From Campylorhamphus procurvoides (taxonomy: Eukaryota; Chordata; Aves; Passeriformes; Dendrocolaptidae), in the NCBI GenBank assembly GCA_013396655.1, contig WBMV01004804.1, positions 497,901 to 561,900 of the forward strand: a stretch of 64,000 bases of DNA, written 5' to 3'. Position numbers and translations under genes: made by a program. The notes beneath the pieces are model-generated. The model saw only the letters and a program-made list of their open reading frames with translations, was not told the origin of the DNA and ran no database searches. Below, piece after piece: positions 1 to 14,599 of the stretch; positions within the stretch are counted from its first letter, which is position 1; each line of letters opens with the position of its first letter.

Positions 1-437
1 AGAAGGAAGGCTTAGAGAATCTGGCAAATCTCTGCTGAGAATGTGCAGGTAATTCTCAGTCCCTCAGTAAGGAAAACTGCAAAGGCTCTGTTCCTACCGT
101 GTGCATTTGTCTTGATTATGCTTACCAGGCAAATACAAGTTTTTTGGAACTCCTGCTAAATATGGCTGTATTCTTATGATCTAAAACCAAACTTCATGCA
201 ACTCCAGTGATCAGTAGGTTGATGCATTGCCAAATGTATGTTAAAATGTATCTTGACAAAGCAGAAAAGGCCAGAAGACTGGATTTAACTTTGATAGCTT
301 CTCTAAGGCTCATATTTTGATGATGCATTGCAGGTATGTCTGTATATGCTGTTGGGCTTTAGCACAGATCCCTACTATCAAAAAAGAAATTTTGGTGTGG
401 ACATACTGATACTTAAATAAGCTACTCTAAGAGTAGT

Positions 438-495
438 TGTTGTGGTTTAAGTCAGCTGACAACTAGGCAGAGCTCGCTCACCACCACCAGAATAA
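438..495 (+). mobile_element. Short LTR-end fragment, avian endogenous retrovirus type
   Basis: The segment begins TGTTGTGGTTTAAG and continues with a CAGCTGACAACTAGG and GCTCGCTCACC motif. This order resembles the start of a very common avian LTR group (TGTYRTGGTTTAA, then CAGC, AACTAAG and GCTCGCTCAC). Only about 55 bp are recognisable, after which similarity is lost, so it is a truncated, old copy. No partner end or target duplication was found. The identification is from memory of the repeat family. Confidence 0.45.
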
Positions 496-2949
496 CAGTT
501 TTCTCTCTAGATTTCTGGAGACTGTATTATTCTGTTTCTCTTCAACAAGTTTTTCTACTTTTCCTAATCATTTGCAGAATGGAGTGTAGTAGCTTGTTCA
601 GAGCCCACTTAGAAATGTTCATGTGACACTGACATATTTGTTCCTGGGTTTCTCTTGTGTGTGTTACAAAAGCTTTCATTGTCAGTTCTTGACTAAGTAC
701 CCAGAATCTTCTGCATCTGTCAGTTTTGGATCCTAAGATCTAAGCCAAATCTAATTTTATGGTTATGTTGGTTTTAAGATTTTGAAAGTTATTGCTCCCA
801 GTTTGTAATTTTCTTATGTCAAAGTAAACATTGGAAATTTTAACTTTTGTGTCAGACATGTTTTCTTGTTACTGTGCATTAGAAGTCTTACAAGTTTGGA
901 AGAGATAGAGTGTTTTCTTTATAAAGCTGGTGTTGAGTTGTAGGCAGAAAATGTTACTAGACCTGTTTTGTAGAGTTAAGATCATCTCCACATTTTGTCT
1001 TCCGATTCTGTATGGCTAATGTTGACTGGGTTCAGGCAAAGCTATATTTAAAGGAGGAGCAGAGTAATTAAACGTAGTTAAGCTCTTAGTGAAGCTTATA
1101 AAGGTCAAGATATCCAAGTGTTGCAAAGTTGAAAGTTCACTGATAGCCTCCTGTGTCTTGCCCAGCCATAGAGTCATTGGAGCTGTGATTTTTTAAACGT
1201 AGTTTGCTTTAACCTGTACTTATGGGCACTGAAATACTGTAGTCGTACTGTTTCACTCTATTCTACTGCATAGCTAAACCTGTCTGCTTTCAGGTATTGC
1301 TTTGAGGAATTTAATTCTTTGGGATTAAAGCAATGTAATTTAGTCATAAGCTGTTTGTTTGCCATCTTCCCAAACTTCATGCTTTTCAAAGTGTGTAGGA
1401 CTGTTCCTTTTTAAATCCAAAGGAACAGGCATGATAAAAGAAGCAGTTACTGATGAGATGTATTGACAGATTCAAATATCTTTTGATAGATTTGCAGTCA
1501 CCAAGTTGTTTTCTAAAGTCTTTACAGTACATTGTGGCTGTCTTAAGAATTGCAAACCATAATTTAGAATATATAGGTGGTTTGACAAGGAAATACCTGG
1601 ATTGTTGTTCCTTTATGTTTCATTTGTCAAGGAGAGCTACCGATTATTTCTTGGCTTAAAGTGTGCCATGTTCAAGGACCCCATTTATCTCTACCCAGTG
1701 CAGAATTCCTCAAAGTAAGCAGAACTGTCCAAACTGAACTGATGTTCAGTGACAGCATTTTGAAGAAAGCCTCTTGTTTTGCTCGTACAGGAGGTATTTT
1801 GACTTAACTATCATTCTAGTAGTGTAGAATTGGTATGTGAAAGTTTAACTTTTTCTGAAAAAGTTAGACTGTTGTAACCCTGCCTTAAGACCTGCAGGTG
1901 GTGCAAGTCATCTTTTGGAGATAAAGTAATCAACTTCTTTCTGTAGTTTGTGATCTGCAGTGTACTGTTAACCTATATGGATAAATGGAACAGTGTTGCA
2001 TCAGTAGTCTGTATTAACCATTGATACAGGAACAACACAAATTAAAGTACATAGTGCATGTGCTTTAGATAAAATGATGTTTACTGACTGGAACAGCTCC
2101 TAATGAGAACTGAGAAAACTGGGGCTCCAGATACTTGCCAGTCTTGTAAGACTTGGGGTTCTGCCCTTGTCCACCTGGTTTTCCTTGATTAAAAAAATAA
2201 TTATCAGTCATAAGTATACAAGATACAGCCCTACATCTCCCTTGTGGTGTGTTCCTAAGACAAGTACATGAGGTTCTTTCTCCTTGTCTTAGAGTCAGCA
2301 TATTTCTGAGATTAAAATGTAGTTGCAGAGACAGGAAGTGCAAATACATATATTAATTGCGTAACGCGATTGACTGTAATACAGCAAGCAGCTTTAGTAT
2401 GTCGTGTTTATTCTTCAGGTACTGCAAAGTCTGAGAAATGTGGCACAGTGTAAAATAGTGCTTGTTCTGTTATGTCCTGAGGAGAGAGTTCATGCTGAAT
2501 ATATTTCCTATTTTTGGCATAAACTCTTGTCTGACATTTATACACAGCATAAATAAAAGATTGCAGCTCACCTTTTTAGTCCTTTATATATACTGTGTTT
2601 GAACCTCTTATATGTCTGTGTCCTATGGTAGAAAGGATGCAGGGGTCTCAGAGGAGTTAAAGACTGCTCTCAAACATCAGTTGTTCTGATTCAAGCCTAT
2701 TTTGAGCTTTTCTCCTGTGTTCCTAAATATCACGCTGCATGGGGGCCACATTGTAGAAACAAGTCCTGTCCCTAGCAGAGTCAGAAAGTAACAGATTTGG
2801 GAGGCTTGAGGTGAATAAATGGCTAGTAGGGTGAAAAATCAAGTTTGTAGGACATTCTCATGAATCAGTCTTGACTGATAATTAAAGTAACTGTTTTAAA
2901 TTGAAAAAAAAATCCCCTAACTGCTAAGAGCAGCTTGAGGAACTTGATT

Positions 2950-3330
2950 GTTCACATCTGCTGGAAAGCTGTGAGGCTGCATCTACAGTTGTGTATCCAG
3001 TGTGAGGCTTTGCAGGACAGGATGGACAGAAAGCAGCAGGTCCAGTGGAAAGCCACTGAGCAGGCCTGTGGGCTGCAACACGTGGTGTTTGGGGAGAGGC
3101 TGAGGGAGCTGGGTTTGTAGCCTGGAGAAGAGAAGACTAAGGGGCAGCTCTAAGATAAGCTTGTTTCAGCTGCTGAGAGGGTAGGAGTCATAGAGAAGAC
3201 GAAGCCAGTTGCTTCTTGCAGAGGCCCAGCAAAACCATGAGACAAAACAGACACCAGCTTCACCAAAGGACCCTCCAAGCTGAACATGAAGAAAAAAATC
3301 TTACCCATGAGTTTGGTCAGACTCTGGAAA
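2950..3330 (+). mobile_element. CR1 LINE fragment, old, 3' region
   Basis: A degraded CR1 retrotransposon in sense orientation. Recognisable blocks in the right order are GTGAGGCTGCATCTACAG, a GTCCAGTGGAAAGCCAC stretch, GGCTGAGGGAGCTGGGTTTG followed by AGCCTGGAGAAGAG near 3100-3130, and a GAACATGAAGAAAAAA block near 3283. These match the region downstream of the reverse-transcriptase frame in avian CR1. The short open frame starting at 2935 lies in this repeat and is not a gene. The borders are approximate. Confidence 0.65.
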
Positions 3331-6300
3331 GTGTGCTCAGAGACATGGAGGTATCTGTTCTTTTTTCAGTGTTCAACTGAAATTAGCCTTGTTTTGAGCA
3401 AGGGCCTGATAGAGAGGCCTTGAGTTCCACAGTAAATTGTTCTACAATAGGTTTTCACTATGTTATGTGTTCTTTTCTAAGCTGCAGCTGCCTCTGCAAA
3501 GCACCACAGATAGGCTTTGTTGCTTTTGTCATTGTGGTTAGCAGCTCTGGAAAGACCTTCAGTACTTTTCTGAGTCCAGGTCAGTACTTCTCCACAGCCA
3601 CAGACTGATTTCAGGCAGCTGAATTAATGTGTGGTGGCCTGTGTCCTCAGTAGTCTTTTGTGCATAAGTCTGAGCTTGGAGGTTTGTCTAAATGACCTAA
3701 CTCAAATGCATTTTAAACACTTGGAGTGCTCCTAATGCCTTTAAAGAAGCTTCTGAACTACAGGTTGAATCTGAACCGATTGGAAGACAGAAATGTGATT
3801 TCTTATTGTCATGGAGATCATGATGCAATAAATACTTCACATAAAAGAAGTTGTCATTCCAGTGACATGAAAACAGCATCGGCTTCCAGAAATGTTAGAA
3901 AAATGTCACCTTTCTCATTCCAAAAGTTACCATCACTAAGTTGCCTAGAAGAATGTTTGGAGCTTGAAGCTCTCAATGCTTCTTTAACCCTCTCCCCTCC
4001 GTTCACCTGTGTTTCTTATTTTCAAAACTACCAGTTAACCTGTACTTTCATTTGGATCTGCTTGTAAAATTGAGGTTAGCATTGAGTGCTGTCTAGAGAC
4101 ATTAAACAAAAGCTCTGCTAGTCAAGCATGTGTCACACAGGCCAGGCCTCTAGGAAAGAATTTCCATCGAAATGTCAGGCACTTGAAACCTATTAAAAAG
4201 CTTAGATTCTCATGTTGCAAAAGACTTATTTTTAGTTTTCTTGTCTGAGGAGCTGGAAAAAAGATTTCTTTCATGACACCTTCAGGTGTGGGAAAGACAA
4301 TGTTGGCATTTGAGTTCTGCGTGTTTTCCAAATCATTTGTCTTCTAGGTGAGGGATCAGCAGTCAGTGTTGCAAATTGGTAAATTACAGGTGGTATTCGG
4401 TGGCGCAGCACTGGAGCAGGTAGTCATAGTATCTCCTAGCTGATTCTTCCAGCTCGCCCACTTCTTCCTGACAAGTCCTCACTTGGTGCAAAATAAATAG
4501 AAGGATTAAGCTTTTAGTCAGTTTCTTTTGCATCTGAATTTGAGGCTCATCAGAAACTAAAATTTGATTGAAATGTCAAATTGGTTTTCAGACTTGTAAG
4601 ACATAATCAAATTGCTGTTTATTTAGGGAAATGTGAATCTGTAGCTGCCATCCTGTTCTTTGGCTCTTACCTTGCCAAAAGAGGTGAATGGATTTACTGC
4701 AGTAGTTAAATTTTACTTAGAGTCTGTGTTTAAGTATTCAGGACTGTATGAAAACTTTTACTGTGTACACGTGCAAAGCTCTAAGGTTGCTAACGTTGTC
4801 CTTCGTAGTCACTACTTCAAATATTGTATAAAGGAATATGGTATATTCTCTGTGAAAGAACAGTGGCCACATTATTGTTTCTGCTTTATTTAATTTATGT
4901 CCAAAAACATTAGGAAGGTGGCATGTTAGAACACTGCAACAGAAGCTCTTGGCAAGATAATTTTGTCATGACTTGCAATTTAATTTCATTTATCATATAT
5001 GAGACTTGTATAAGTCTTTAATGTTTTGTTGACATGCAGTTTTGAGTTTCTTCTGTACAGAATGAATGTAAATGAAGAAGTATTTGGTTTTTTATGGCTA
5101 AGAAAAAGAACTTGTTCAGTATGCTCATAGCCTGCATAAGATTAAAGAAATGCACAGGTTAGCAATTCAGAAGAATATTAGTGTTGATGGAATAGTGTAA
5201 TAAACTTAACCTCTTAATTTTAATAATGTATGGAAACTTGTAAGGAATAAAGCACAAAAAATAATAATTGAAATACCTTTCCTCAGTTGTCTCTACTCTT
5301 TGAAGAGCATGCAGTAATATAGTTTTATCACTGGATCCCAAAATGCCGTATTTAATTAAAAGAGAAGACTGGCAGAAAACCCCTGTGGTTTTAGGCATTT
5401 GGCTGAGAAGCAGACCCTGCTGCTTTCCATCTTGAGTTTCTCTGGAAGGTTTTGGGTGGAGCAGTTTCACTATATGGGCTTTACAAACGTACCTATGACT
5501 CTGTAGTACTTGATGAGTTCTTGCTCCATGTCTTCATTATTCTTTTTTATCATGTAAGAAATAGAGGTTTATTAGTAAGCCTTAAAAGATGAACATTTGT
5601 TTTCTAGAACCCTAAATACTGTGTTGATTGAATGACAGTGTTCAAAAAAGTATTGTGAAACTGGTTGTTCTTGTCTTTATTGAAATTAGGATCTTTTTGC
5701 CCTCATGTCCTTGACACTTCCTCACACTAGCTATTCTCTCTGTAGGGTTTCTTTGCTCTTCAATGGTCAGGATTTATTGTGAAGGTTTTAAATTTGTTTT
5801 TGGCTCTTATGCACGGTGCAGCAGCCTGAGTTGTGGCACTGAGTTGTTTCATAGATGGCTGACACTGCCTGTAACCAGTTTGAATCAAAAGGTGCAGTCA
5901 TACTTCCCTGAGTGTGGATTACCAGCAGTTCACTCGTTATTGGCACTGGCACTAGTGTTCCTGTAGCTGCCTCGTTCATCTTTCAGTGGGGAGTTTATCA
6001 TGCTTTAATAGTCAAGGATATCGGTGTTGTATGGCATCTAATCCAGTAAAACCAGGCAGTTGCCAAGAGGGGCAGTCTGGGCCTCTGACTTCCTTTCTTT
6101 TTTGATCTCATAGCTGCAGGTTTGTTTGATTTGTCTTGTTCACCTGATGAAAATCAATCCATGAAAAAGTGAGGAAAGTTGTCATCTAAAATTAATCCTT
6201 TTACTCCTCTGCAGCTGGTCTATGACCTGCTATCATCATAAACATGGGAAAATGAAGATCTTAGGTGCAGGTCAATTCATACCAAAAGCCTGTTGTTCAG

Positions 6301-9300
6301 ATTTAATTATCTGACTTGTAAGTGTTTGCTTTTTCTTGGTATTTTGACTTTTTTAGAGCCTGGGCTAATTGATTCACGTTGTGAGTTGCATTACCAACTT
6401 GCTACAGGAGGATAGAATGGATACCTGCCTATCCTTGGACTGGAAAGGTGTCTGAATCTGTGAAGTGGAGCTGTGCGCTGGCATTGCTTAATAAACCTAC
6501 TGCTTTCCTGACAAACTTACTCTGAAGATGCTATTTGACTATTTTTGGCTCCTAGAGAAAGCAGACTATGAAAATTTTATGAAAAATAATATAAGCGTGG
6601 AAATAAATGACATCTTTTGTAACATTGGAAAGATGAAAAACACATCTCTGATGAAGTTTTTGGGTGATACTTGGATAATTTTGTTTTATGAGCTATTCTC
6701 TTATCACTTCTGTCTGTGCACTTCCTTGAGGGTATGAGACTGTTTAGTCCAGCAAGGTTTGATAGGTTTTTGGGGTTGGAGAGGATTTGCTATGTAAAAC
6801 ATCTTATATTCAAAATTCAACTTTGTTGATGCATCTTCTGTTTCTTTTCTTATAAAAACATGCATGTTTAAAAGTTGGGAACACTTTGTCATTCTGTGAA
6901 GTATTCCCCCTCAGTATTGCCGTGACATACAGCTCACAGCCTGCAGCTCTTGGCTGTGTGAAAGGACAGGTCTGTCATGGTGCCATCAGCAGCACTGCCA
7001 GCCTTGTCTTACAAATGCAGGAAAAATTATTCCTTTTTGCTTCTCTTACTTTTCGTTGTAGGAAATTTGTGTGAGTGCCTCAGAGGCCTGCAGTTCCTGG
7101 CTTTGACATGTGTTCTGGATATAGGAGGCAAGGCAGAGCTCTGCTCATGTGGTGCTGCTCTATTTGCCTGTTCATCAGCATGATGCCAGGCACTCCCTTC
7201 CCTCAGGGTCTAAAAATACTGTTGTTGCAGCAGTCTGCTTCAGGACCAAGGTCTTAATTGCATCAAGTGGTACCTTGCTGGCAGGAAGGAGACCAAAGAT
7301 TTTATTTTTCTCCCGAAGAATTGTTTTCTTTACCTTGCCTCATCTCCTCATTTTGGAAAGTGTTTAAACACTTGCGCAAAAATAATGAGCTATTGCTAAC
7401 TTATTTCAGAATACATAAGGCTTGAATAAGTATCTTGGGAGGAAAAAGGACCCAATGTTGTATTGGAGTTCAGTGCTTTTCCTGATAATCCTGTTTTGTT
7501 TTTTTATTCCAAGCTTATTGGTTTGCCTCACAGTCGATTCATACAGCTTCCACAGCTTTGCCTGTTGCAGAAAATAGTTACTTGGTGCCGGGTACCCCTG
7601 AGATTATCTCAGGGCTTTAATTTCCTATCTCTAAGCATTGACATAATACCAAATGGTGCATTCAGGAATTCATGTAGGAAGGGAAGGAGTCTAGCTTTCC
7701 TAATAAATATTAATTTTATGTTATATAACAGCTGTAGAGAAGTGTGAACTCTGATTGTTTGGAAGAATGCATTTATTTGAGTTAAAAAGTTTTATATTTA
7801 AATGGATCGCCCTGAGGCTAGAAATATCCAGTATTGTTGATTTGGGGACTAATTAGGAAAACTAGAAAGGGCAGGAGACAGATATGTGAATGTGGCTTTC
7901 TCTTATATTTGTTAAACTTTCCGGTTAAACAGCATGGAGCCTGATCTGTGCAACTGGTTAGTAGCACACTCTGTGTACCCAGGGCTCTGGAAAATGTGTG
8001 CAGTTTGATTTCTAGGGCTCCCCTAGGGTCTAAAGCTGCTCTTCAAAACATGGACTCTGCATTGCAAGGGATTACTTCAACAGAGCTGCAAGAATAGTCA
8101 TCATATTCATGGTTGCTTCAAGTTATAGTTGAGATTAATAAACAGTAGTGGTGGGTTCAGTCCAAAGAGCTGCCCTGTTACAATGGAGTGAAGGCCAACT
8201 TTTAGTGCTGAATATATCCCGGGGGCATCAGATACATGCCTGGAGATCCCTTGATTTAGTTCATTTAAAACTTGAGGGAGAAACTGTGGCAGGTGGAAGA
8301 ACAATGGGCAGCACTACTATCTCACACTTTTCATGGTGGCAGTGCTGGTTTCTGCCATCTTAGAAGTGTTGATGGGATTGTGGCTTCAGGGCATAATTTC
8401 CTAGACATCTTAAGACAATATCAGGATACAACTGGGCTTGTCCACAGCTGGCAAGGCCACCCCAGGGTGAGGTGGTTCAGGGGAGCTAGAAGTGGAAAGC
8501 AAACACAGACACAGCAAACAAAGACGTGTGTTTAAGGAGGGGGCTGCAACTGTGAACATCACCCTCCGTATCAACCAGAGGTGTCCACAGCTTCCTTTAC
8601 CAGACTACCAGCTTTATTTCCTCTGTGCTAGGTGGTCTGCCTGTGTAAAGAGCAGGACTGCTTTCAAGCTCTACCAGCCAGGTCATGTTTGGTCTCTGTC
8701 AGTGTTTTGTTTCTGCAGGGGCGAAGTTTCGAAACTCTGTTTGGGTCTAGAACTGTGAATCATTGCAAAATCTTTTAAGAAACTAGGGAGATCACCAGAG
8801 TACAGGAATTGCTGTAATCTTACTGGGATGACAGCATTGTCTTTGTAAGAACACAGACGTTACAGCTAAACTGAGAGATACATCACCGTGGGCCTCTTTG
8901 TACCTGGTTTGCTGTTCATCTATTAGACAATTTCTTTTCATTGTTAGAAGCCTGTAATTTCACATCCCTCACATAAAACAGTAATGCACTTGAAATTCTG
9001 AATTGAGGATGTATATACACTGTTCTACTTCACTGTCATCTTCAAAGTTTTGTTATGTAGGCAAGGTGTACCTTTTAGTTTAGTTTTTTGTGTTTGTTTG
9101 TTTTTAGGTTGCAATAATGGTTTCCAGGGAGGGAACTTGTGAAGTAATAGGATAATACAAAAGCCTTTATAGCATGTTAACTGAAGAAACAAAACCAACT
9201 TTGTGCTAGCATGCCAGGAAGAAACAATGACCCAGAAGGTCACACTGTTTGGGCAAGAGCAGGCGGGAAACAGAAGAACTTGAGCCATTAAGCACTGAGG

Positions 9301-11899
9301 GGAATAATGTGAAGCTGTTCTTTTGGCAGACAGAGTAGGAAGAAGCCTTCCTTAGCTGAGCACAAGCTTCTCACCCAGGCCTGTTGGAATTGCCTGGGTT
9401 GTCTTCTTCTGAACTACAGGCACTTGTGCAAGCATACAGACTTGGGAGAGCTGAAAGAGAGCTAACTTCCTCAGATAAACAACTTGGGACACTCACTCAG
9501 ACATAAGATTTTGGACCCTAATGATACCGTAGGGCCAAACTGATACAATTGCATTAAAACAACAGAAAGATTCTGACCCCTTGTTTGGGGCGTTCTGTCT
9601 CATGTAAGAAGTGCCAGAGAGGTGTGTTTACGACTCATCAGGAAGGCAGCATTCTCAAAAGCCTGGATTCAAATCTTGAGTCTTCAAAATACAGGAAGAA
9701 CTGGTGCCTGTGGTGAGCTCCCTGCAAGGCTATTCCTGTAGCTTGGGTGAAAGCTGCCACCAGCTGGAGGCTCACTGCCAGAAACCAGAGCAACTTCTGG
9801 CTGTGCAGTCTCCAGTGTGAACTGAGTGGGGATTTAGAAGATCAGTGATCCTAAGCCCATGGTGTATGAGTAAAATAAAATGGCTTTTGATGGTGTTAGT
9901 CAGTCTAAAGCTGCTGGTTCCGTATTCCTCAGTTTTTGTGTTATTTTTATTTCAAATTGTTTACAAAGATTGCTTCAATTTCATAAAAAAAAAGTCTTTT
10001 GTGCATAACTAAGCACTTCCAAAAGCATGTGTGGGTTGCCTAAATATTTTGCATTGTTATTTCTTTGTGCTTGTCTGAGAAATTTTTGAATGTTATTTTT
10101 ATAAATGTATTCAACAACTCTGATTGTATTGGGCAAAATGACCTGGGATGGTTAGTATGATTTTTATGCTGCTAAGATATGTGCTGGGCTAAAGTAATTC
10201 TCAATATCAGGCTTCAGAGATCAGATTTAGGTTCCCATGTGCCCATCCTAGGTGTCTGTCTTAATCCTTCAGAGGCTGCAAAGCATACTGAGGTTCTTTG
10301 GCATGAAAAGAGAGCTTTGCAAATTTAAGGTGATATCTACTGCTCACCTGAGGCAGTGAACTGGACTTTGGCTGATTTTTATGAGAGTGACAGTTGTTTG
10401 GGGAACGACTGGGACACCAGGAGAAGTTTATAAAGGGATCTTAGGACAGTGCCTTGTTTTTTTCTGTCTGGAAAACACAAATGCCAGTATTAATCAAGTA
10501 CAGCAACTTGCTCTGGTGTGGGCTTCCTCCAGGGTGTTGAAATCCAAAATGCTTTGTGTGGAAAAGAAAACCCAATTAGAACAGGTAAGATGGTGGGTAT
10601 CAGTTTTATATGTCTACGTGAAGTATGTCCAGGGAGGATTTGCCTTGGCTACATTGGATTAAGAAGAGATCAGAGTTTGAAAAAAACCCAAGGGAAAACA
10701 AAATAATTGTATGTGAAGTGTTTTTCCACTTTCCTTTGCATAAAGAAAATATGAAATTAAGCTGATACAACTGTGCATATTCTGAAACTTGTGGTGAGAT
10801 GAAATTTTCAGCATATCTTAAAGCAGTCCTTAATATGCTGCTTTTGTGAGTGGTGGTTCTCAATTAAAATTCTCTATAATCAAGTGGAACGCGGAAGTTG
10901 ATCTTAATCTGCTGTCAATGGAACCCTTTAGCAGGCAGAGAATACAAATGTATTCTCTTCAGAAGACGCAGCTGTTACATAGTGTGTTGGTCTTTTGTCA
11001 ATAGTAGGTACAAGAGGTGCCTCTTAGTAACAGTAAAACTGGGGAAAAAATTAAATGCTTTCAGTTGGATTCCAGAATATCCAGCAGAAACTTGAAAATA
11101 GGTGGGTTTTTTTTCTCCCTGTCTCTCAGAGCACCCTAAGCCTAATATTACTTGTTATTGCACAGAGTTCAAAGCTGATAAACAGCTGTAGTTTTGCATA
11201 GCAGGAATAAAAGGTGGTTACAATTTCCAAGCTCAAGAGAACCACTTGTGTTGATTTTCAGCTACATTAGCTGAACTTCTGTTTGCTGTTTTTGTGGTTT
11301 AGTTTGCAAACTTTGACCTACTTGTAACAAAGACTTTGTTTATGTTCTCGTGTGGTTTCACTAGTTATAATTGTTTGTTATCTTGATTGTGCTGCCTTAG
11401 ATCTGTGGTGGAAAGTTTTGGCCTTTTTTCCTTTCGGCTGTGTGGCAGAAACAAGTTATCCAGTGTTATCAGCTGTTGTTTGATTACACTTTCTTGGATT
11501 CTCCTATTTGTTTCTGTTTGTATTTTCTCTTTTTTTTTCCTCAGTTGAGCTTTATATTAAAAACAAGCTGTCATTTGATTTCATTATTACTTGTGAGCAT
11601 TATTGCTGGCTTATGGTTGCACTACATTAAGATCTCTCTTTCTGTTCAGCAACATTGTATGTATTCTTACCAACAGGAAATTGTTATGCAAAATATGGCA
11701 TGAACACAAACCTGTCAGACATATCTTAGTGGTTGGCAACTGTAGGGGGGAAGATAGAACAGTATTAGTAAGGTCATGAAATGTTAGTCTAATTATCATG
11801 GTTTTGGCAGAGGAAAATTGTTCATGCTGATCTGAGAACTCTTTGAACTTGTCACTGTTGTGGACAAAAGAGGAGGGAAAAAAATAAATTAGAGCTTTC

Positions 11900-12195
11900 A
11901 AAATGCCTTTGACAAGTTCGTATCCAGGAGTCTGTTCAACAAGCTGAGGTAGTCGTGGGATTAAAGTGAAGGGTTTGTTTGTGCAAAAGGCCCAAGCAAA
12001 GAAAAAAAAAAGTCTGAATCCTGATAGAGATAAGCTTAAGAATCCAGAAGCTGCACTTGAGATATTCTTTAATGATCATTATAGCAGCTGTAGTGACACA
12101 TTTATAGGTGACACAAGTAAGGACCAAACTTTTAATGAAGACCAAACCAAGCTGACTGATTGGAGAGAACAGGGATGGTTTTGATTTTAATGAGA
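11900..12195 (+). mobile_element. Possible ancient CR1-like ORF2 remnant
   Basis: Translation near 11904 gives an AFDK-x-SRSLFNKL segment, similar to the AFDKVPH-x-LFNKL stretch of CR1 reverse transcriptases. It is followed by a broken SHGIK-like segment and, about 200 bp on, by a GDT-x-FNEDQTKLTDW stretch that recalls the later FADDTKL to RDLDRL region. It is interrupted by stops and an A-rich run. It could instead be chance, so confidence is moderate. Confidence 0.4.
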
Positions 12196-14599
12196 AAAAA
12201 TATAAATCAATGTGTATAGAAAGAATGAACATATTCTGGACATGTCTTACAGAGTTTACATGGATTCTGGAAGGGTGCTGAGCATCCCTGTGTCAGGTTG
12301 AAGGCAAGTCTCTGTGCAGTTGGGTTTTAAAGATAACGTATAGAGGCATTATTGAAAATATATATATATGTTGCTGCTCGTCTTCTTCAAGTGCAAAATT
12401 TAGTAAGTTTCAAGAAGCAATTCTGTGTATATATCCATATTCCAGGATTGCTGGTTGTGTAAGAACCTCTTGGAAGAGAAGTTAAGTGCTCTGGCTTTAA
12501 ATGTAAGCTATCAGAGGGCGAGATAGGATCTAATGTTGATGGTGAACTTGAATTTTGCACATTCTTGCATGTGTGAGATTGGTCATCAAAATCAGAAAAA
12601 AAATTCAGATTTTATACTGGAGCTGCAGCCAACAATAGTGTTTTTCTAGATTAAAGTTCACTTTTATACTGGAAAAACACTCAAAATGTTTCTTGCTTTC
12701 TTCCTAGTACTTCTTAAAGTGAAGAAAGGTTGTTTTAAACCAGAGATTCATGGAGTTCTGCAGATAATAAAACTTGAAGCTATTTGCAACTAGTGCCTCT
12801 CCCTGGATTCATGTGTGGTGGTATTGTGATCATTGAGAAGTAATAAATATGTTTGCAAATCTTCATTATTACCTGGACAGTGAGAGCATGTAACACCAGG
12901 ATAGTACAACCTCTTATATGTTTGCCAAGACTGTAACTGCTAAATACTGAGGAAGGTAAAAACACATAGGTCTGCTTTATGGAGAAGTTTTCAGTGAATC
13001 CTGTTTTGTTTTTGCCAAAGGACTTGTTTCCAGATTACATGGCTAAAGATGACCAAGTTACTTAGTTTCTGTGAGGAGGTACGAGTTGGCAATCTGGTTC
13101 CTTCTCTAATCCCTTGGGGAGGTTAGGAAGATATCTGGTTAGTGGGCTTATATTTAGGCTGTTAAGCAGTTGTATTGGGTGTCTAGTTTGGCTGGGGGTT
13201 TGGATAGGTTTTATTTTAGTGTTTTAAAGAAATCTGGTCTTTAAAAAAGTTTTAAAGTTTGATCACTGGTTGTTGCTGGTGCTTTAGAGAAAACATTTTG
13301 TGATGTGAGTTGTAAGTCAGATCTGCTCGGTAAATTGTAGGAATTTGTAAAAAACATGGCAATGTATCTGCTGTGACAAGATCATGTAATTCTTATTATT
13401 CCTCCAAACCTTCTTGACAGAAGCCTGAAAGCTAGAAATCGTGCTCAGAAACACGAACAGAGATCAGAATTGAAAATTACTTGGCTTTTATGATGTTTCT
13501 TATACAAATCTTCTGCATTGTTGCAGTAGGTATCTTAAGTATATTCCTGTCTACTTCTCACAAGCTCTGTGTACATGCTGAAACTTTAATGTTTCTTTTG
13601 GAAGAAACTATTATGTGTCAGTAATGTCAATCTCTACATTTACTAAGGCAGTAGTTGAATGGGTAAATGTAGAGGTAGGATTCTCTCATCGTTTTTGTTG
13701 ATTTTGTTTGATATAATACAGAAGGCTCCCTGGAGTGGTGATAGAATACTTTCTGCAACAGAAGGATGTCCTTCTTGGCTTTTTTGTATACCAAAGTGTA
13801 CCCCTACCTGTCCAGGAGTATCTGTCTCTTGTCTTGCCTTCGCCAAAGCCTTGGTTTCTTGAGCGAGTCTTTGCTAATTAGCTGAGGCAGTGTACTGTGT
13901 TACCCCTGTGCCAGTGTATGGCACTCTCTGCAGAACACTGCATAGTATAATGTAAAGATTACTGCTTTCAAAATGACAAAAAAAGTTGTCATTTCCAATG
14001 CAGTTTTCAAGTGCAAATGTTATTGTAATTGAGATGAATACATTTTTCTGCCAGTAATCAAAGCAGTAGGAATAATGTAGTGAAAGCTGTCCTCTCCTTG
14101 CTTGTATGTCTCTACATGAAATTAACTTCCCTCTTGAAGCCAAGGTATTGACAGATGACATGTTAATGTGATTAACCAGTAATCAGCACAATACATAATG
14201 TATGGAGGTCTCTGAAAAGAGGCAGAGCTCTTCCTTCTTGTTCTGACCAAAGAACAGTGACCTCTCCAAAATGAACAATATCTGACTTCTTTTTTAACCG
14301 CAAATGCAAAATATGTAGAGATGATGCAAAGAACCCCCAAAACAAGAAATGTATGAAAGTTCACTTATGTTCTAGTGGAGAAATACAATTTAATGCTCTG
14401 TCACTTCTTGTTGAGATTTATGCTTGCTTTCAGCACTTAAAGGATATCTATTTTACTATTAAAAAAACCCCCAAACCATAAAATAACTAACAAAAAGACA
14501 ACAAAAAAAAGCCAACCCAAAATGTCAGGGAGCAGCCGTAAGGGAAGACAAGCTGGGAGTCAGTGGTGACAAGGGTGGTAGACAGTACAGACATTGATA

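Noticed and set aside
14461..14520. A/C-rich stretch resembling a retroposon tail
   Set aside because: No retroposon body or target duplication could be defined around it.
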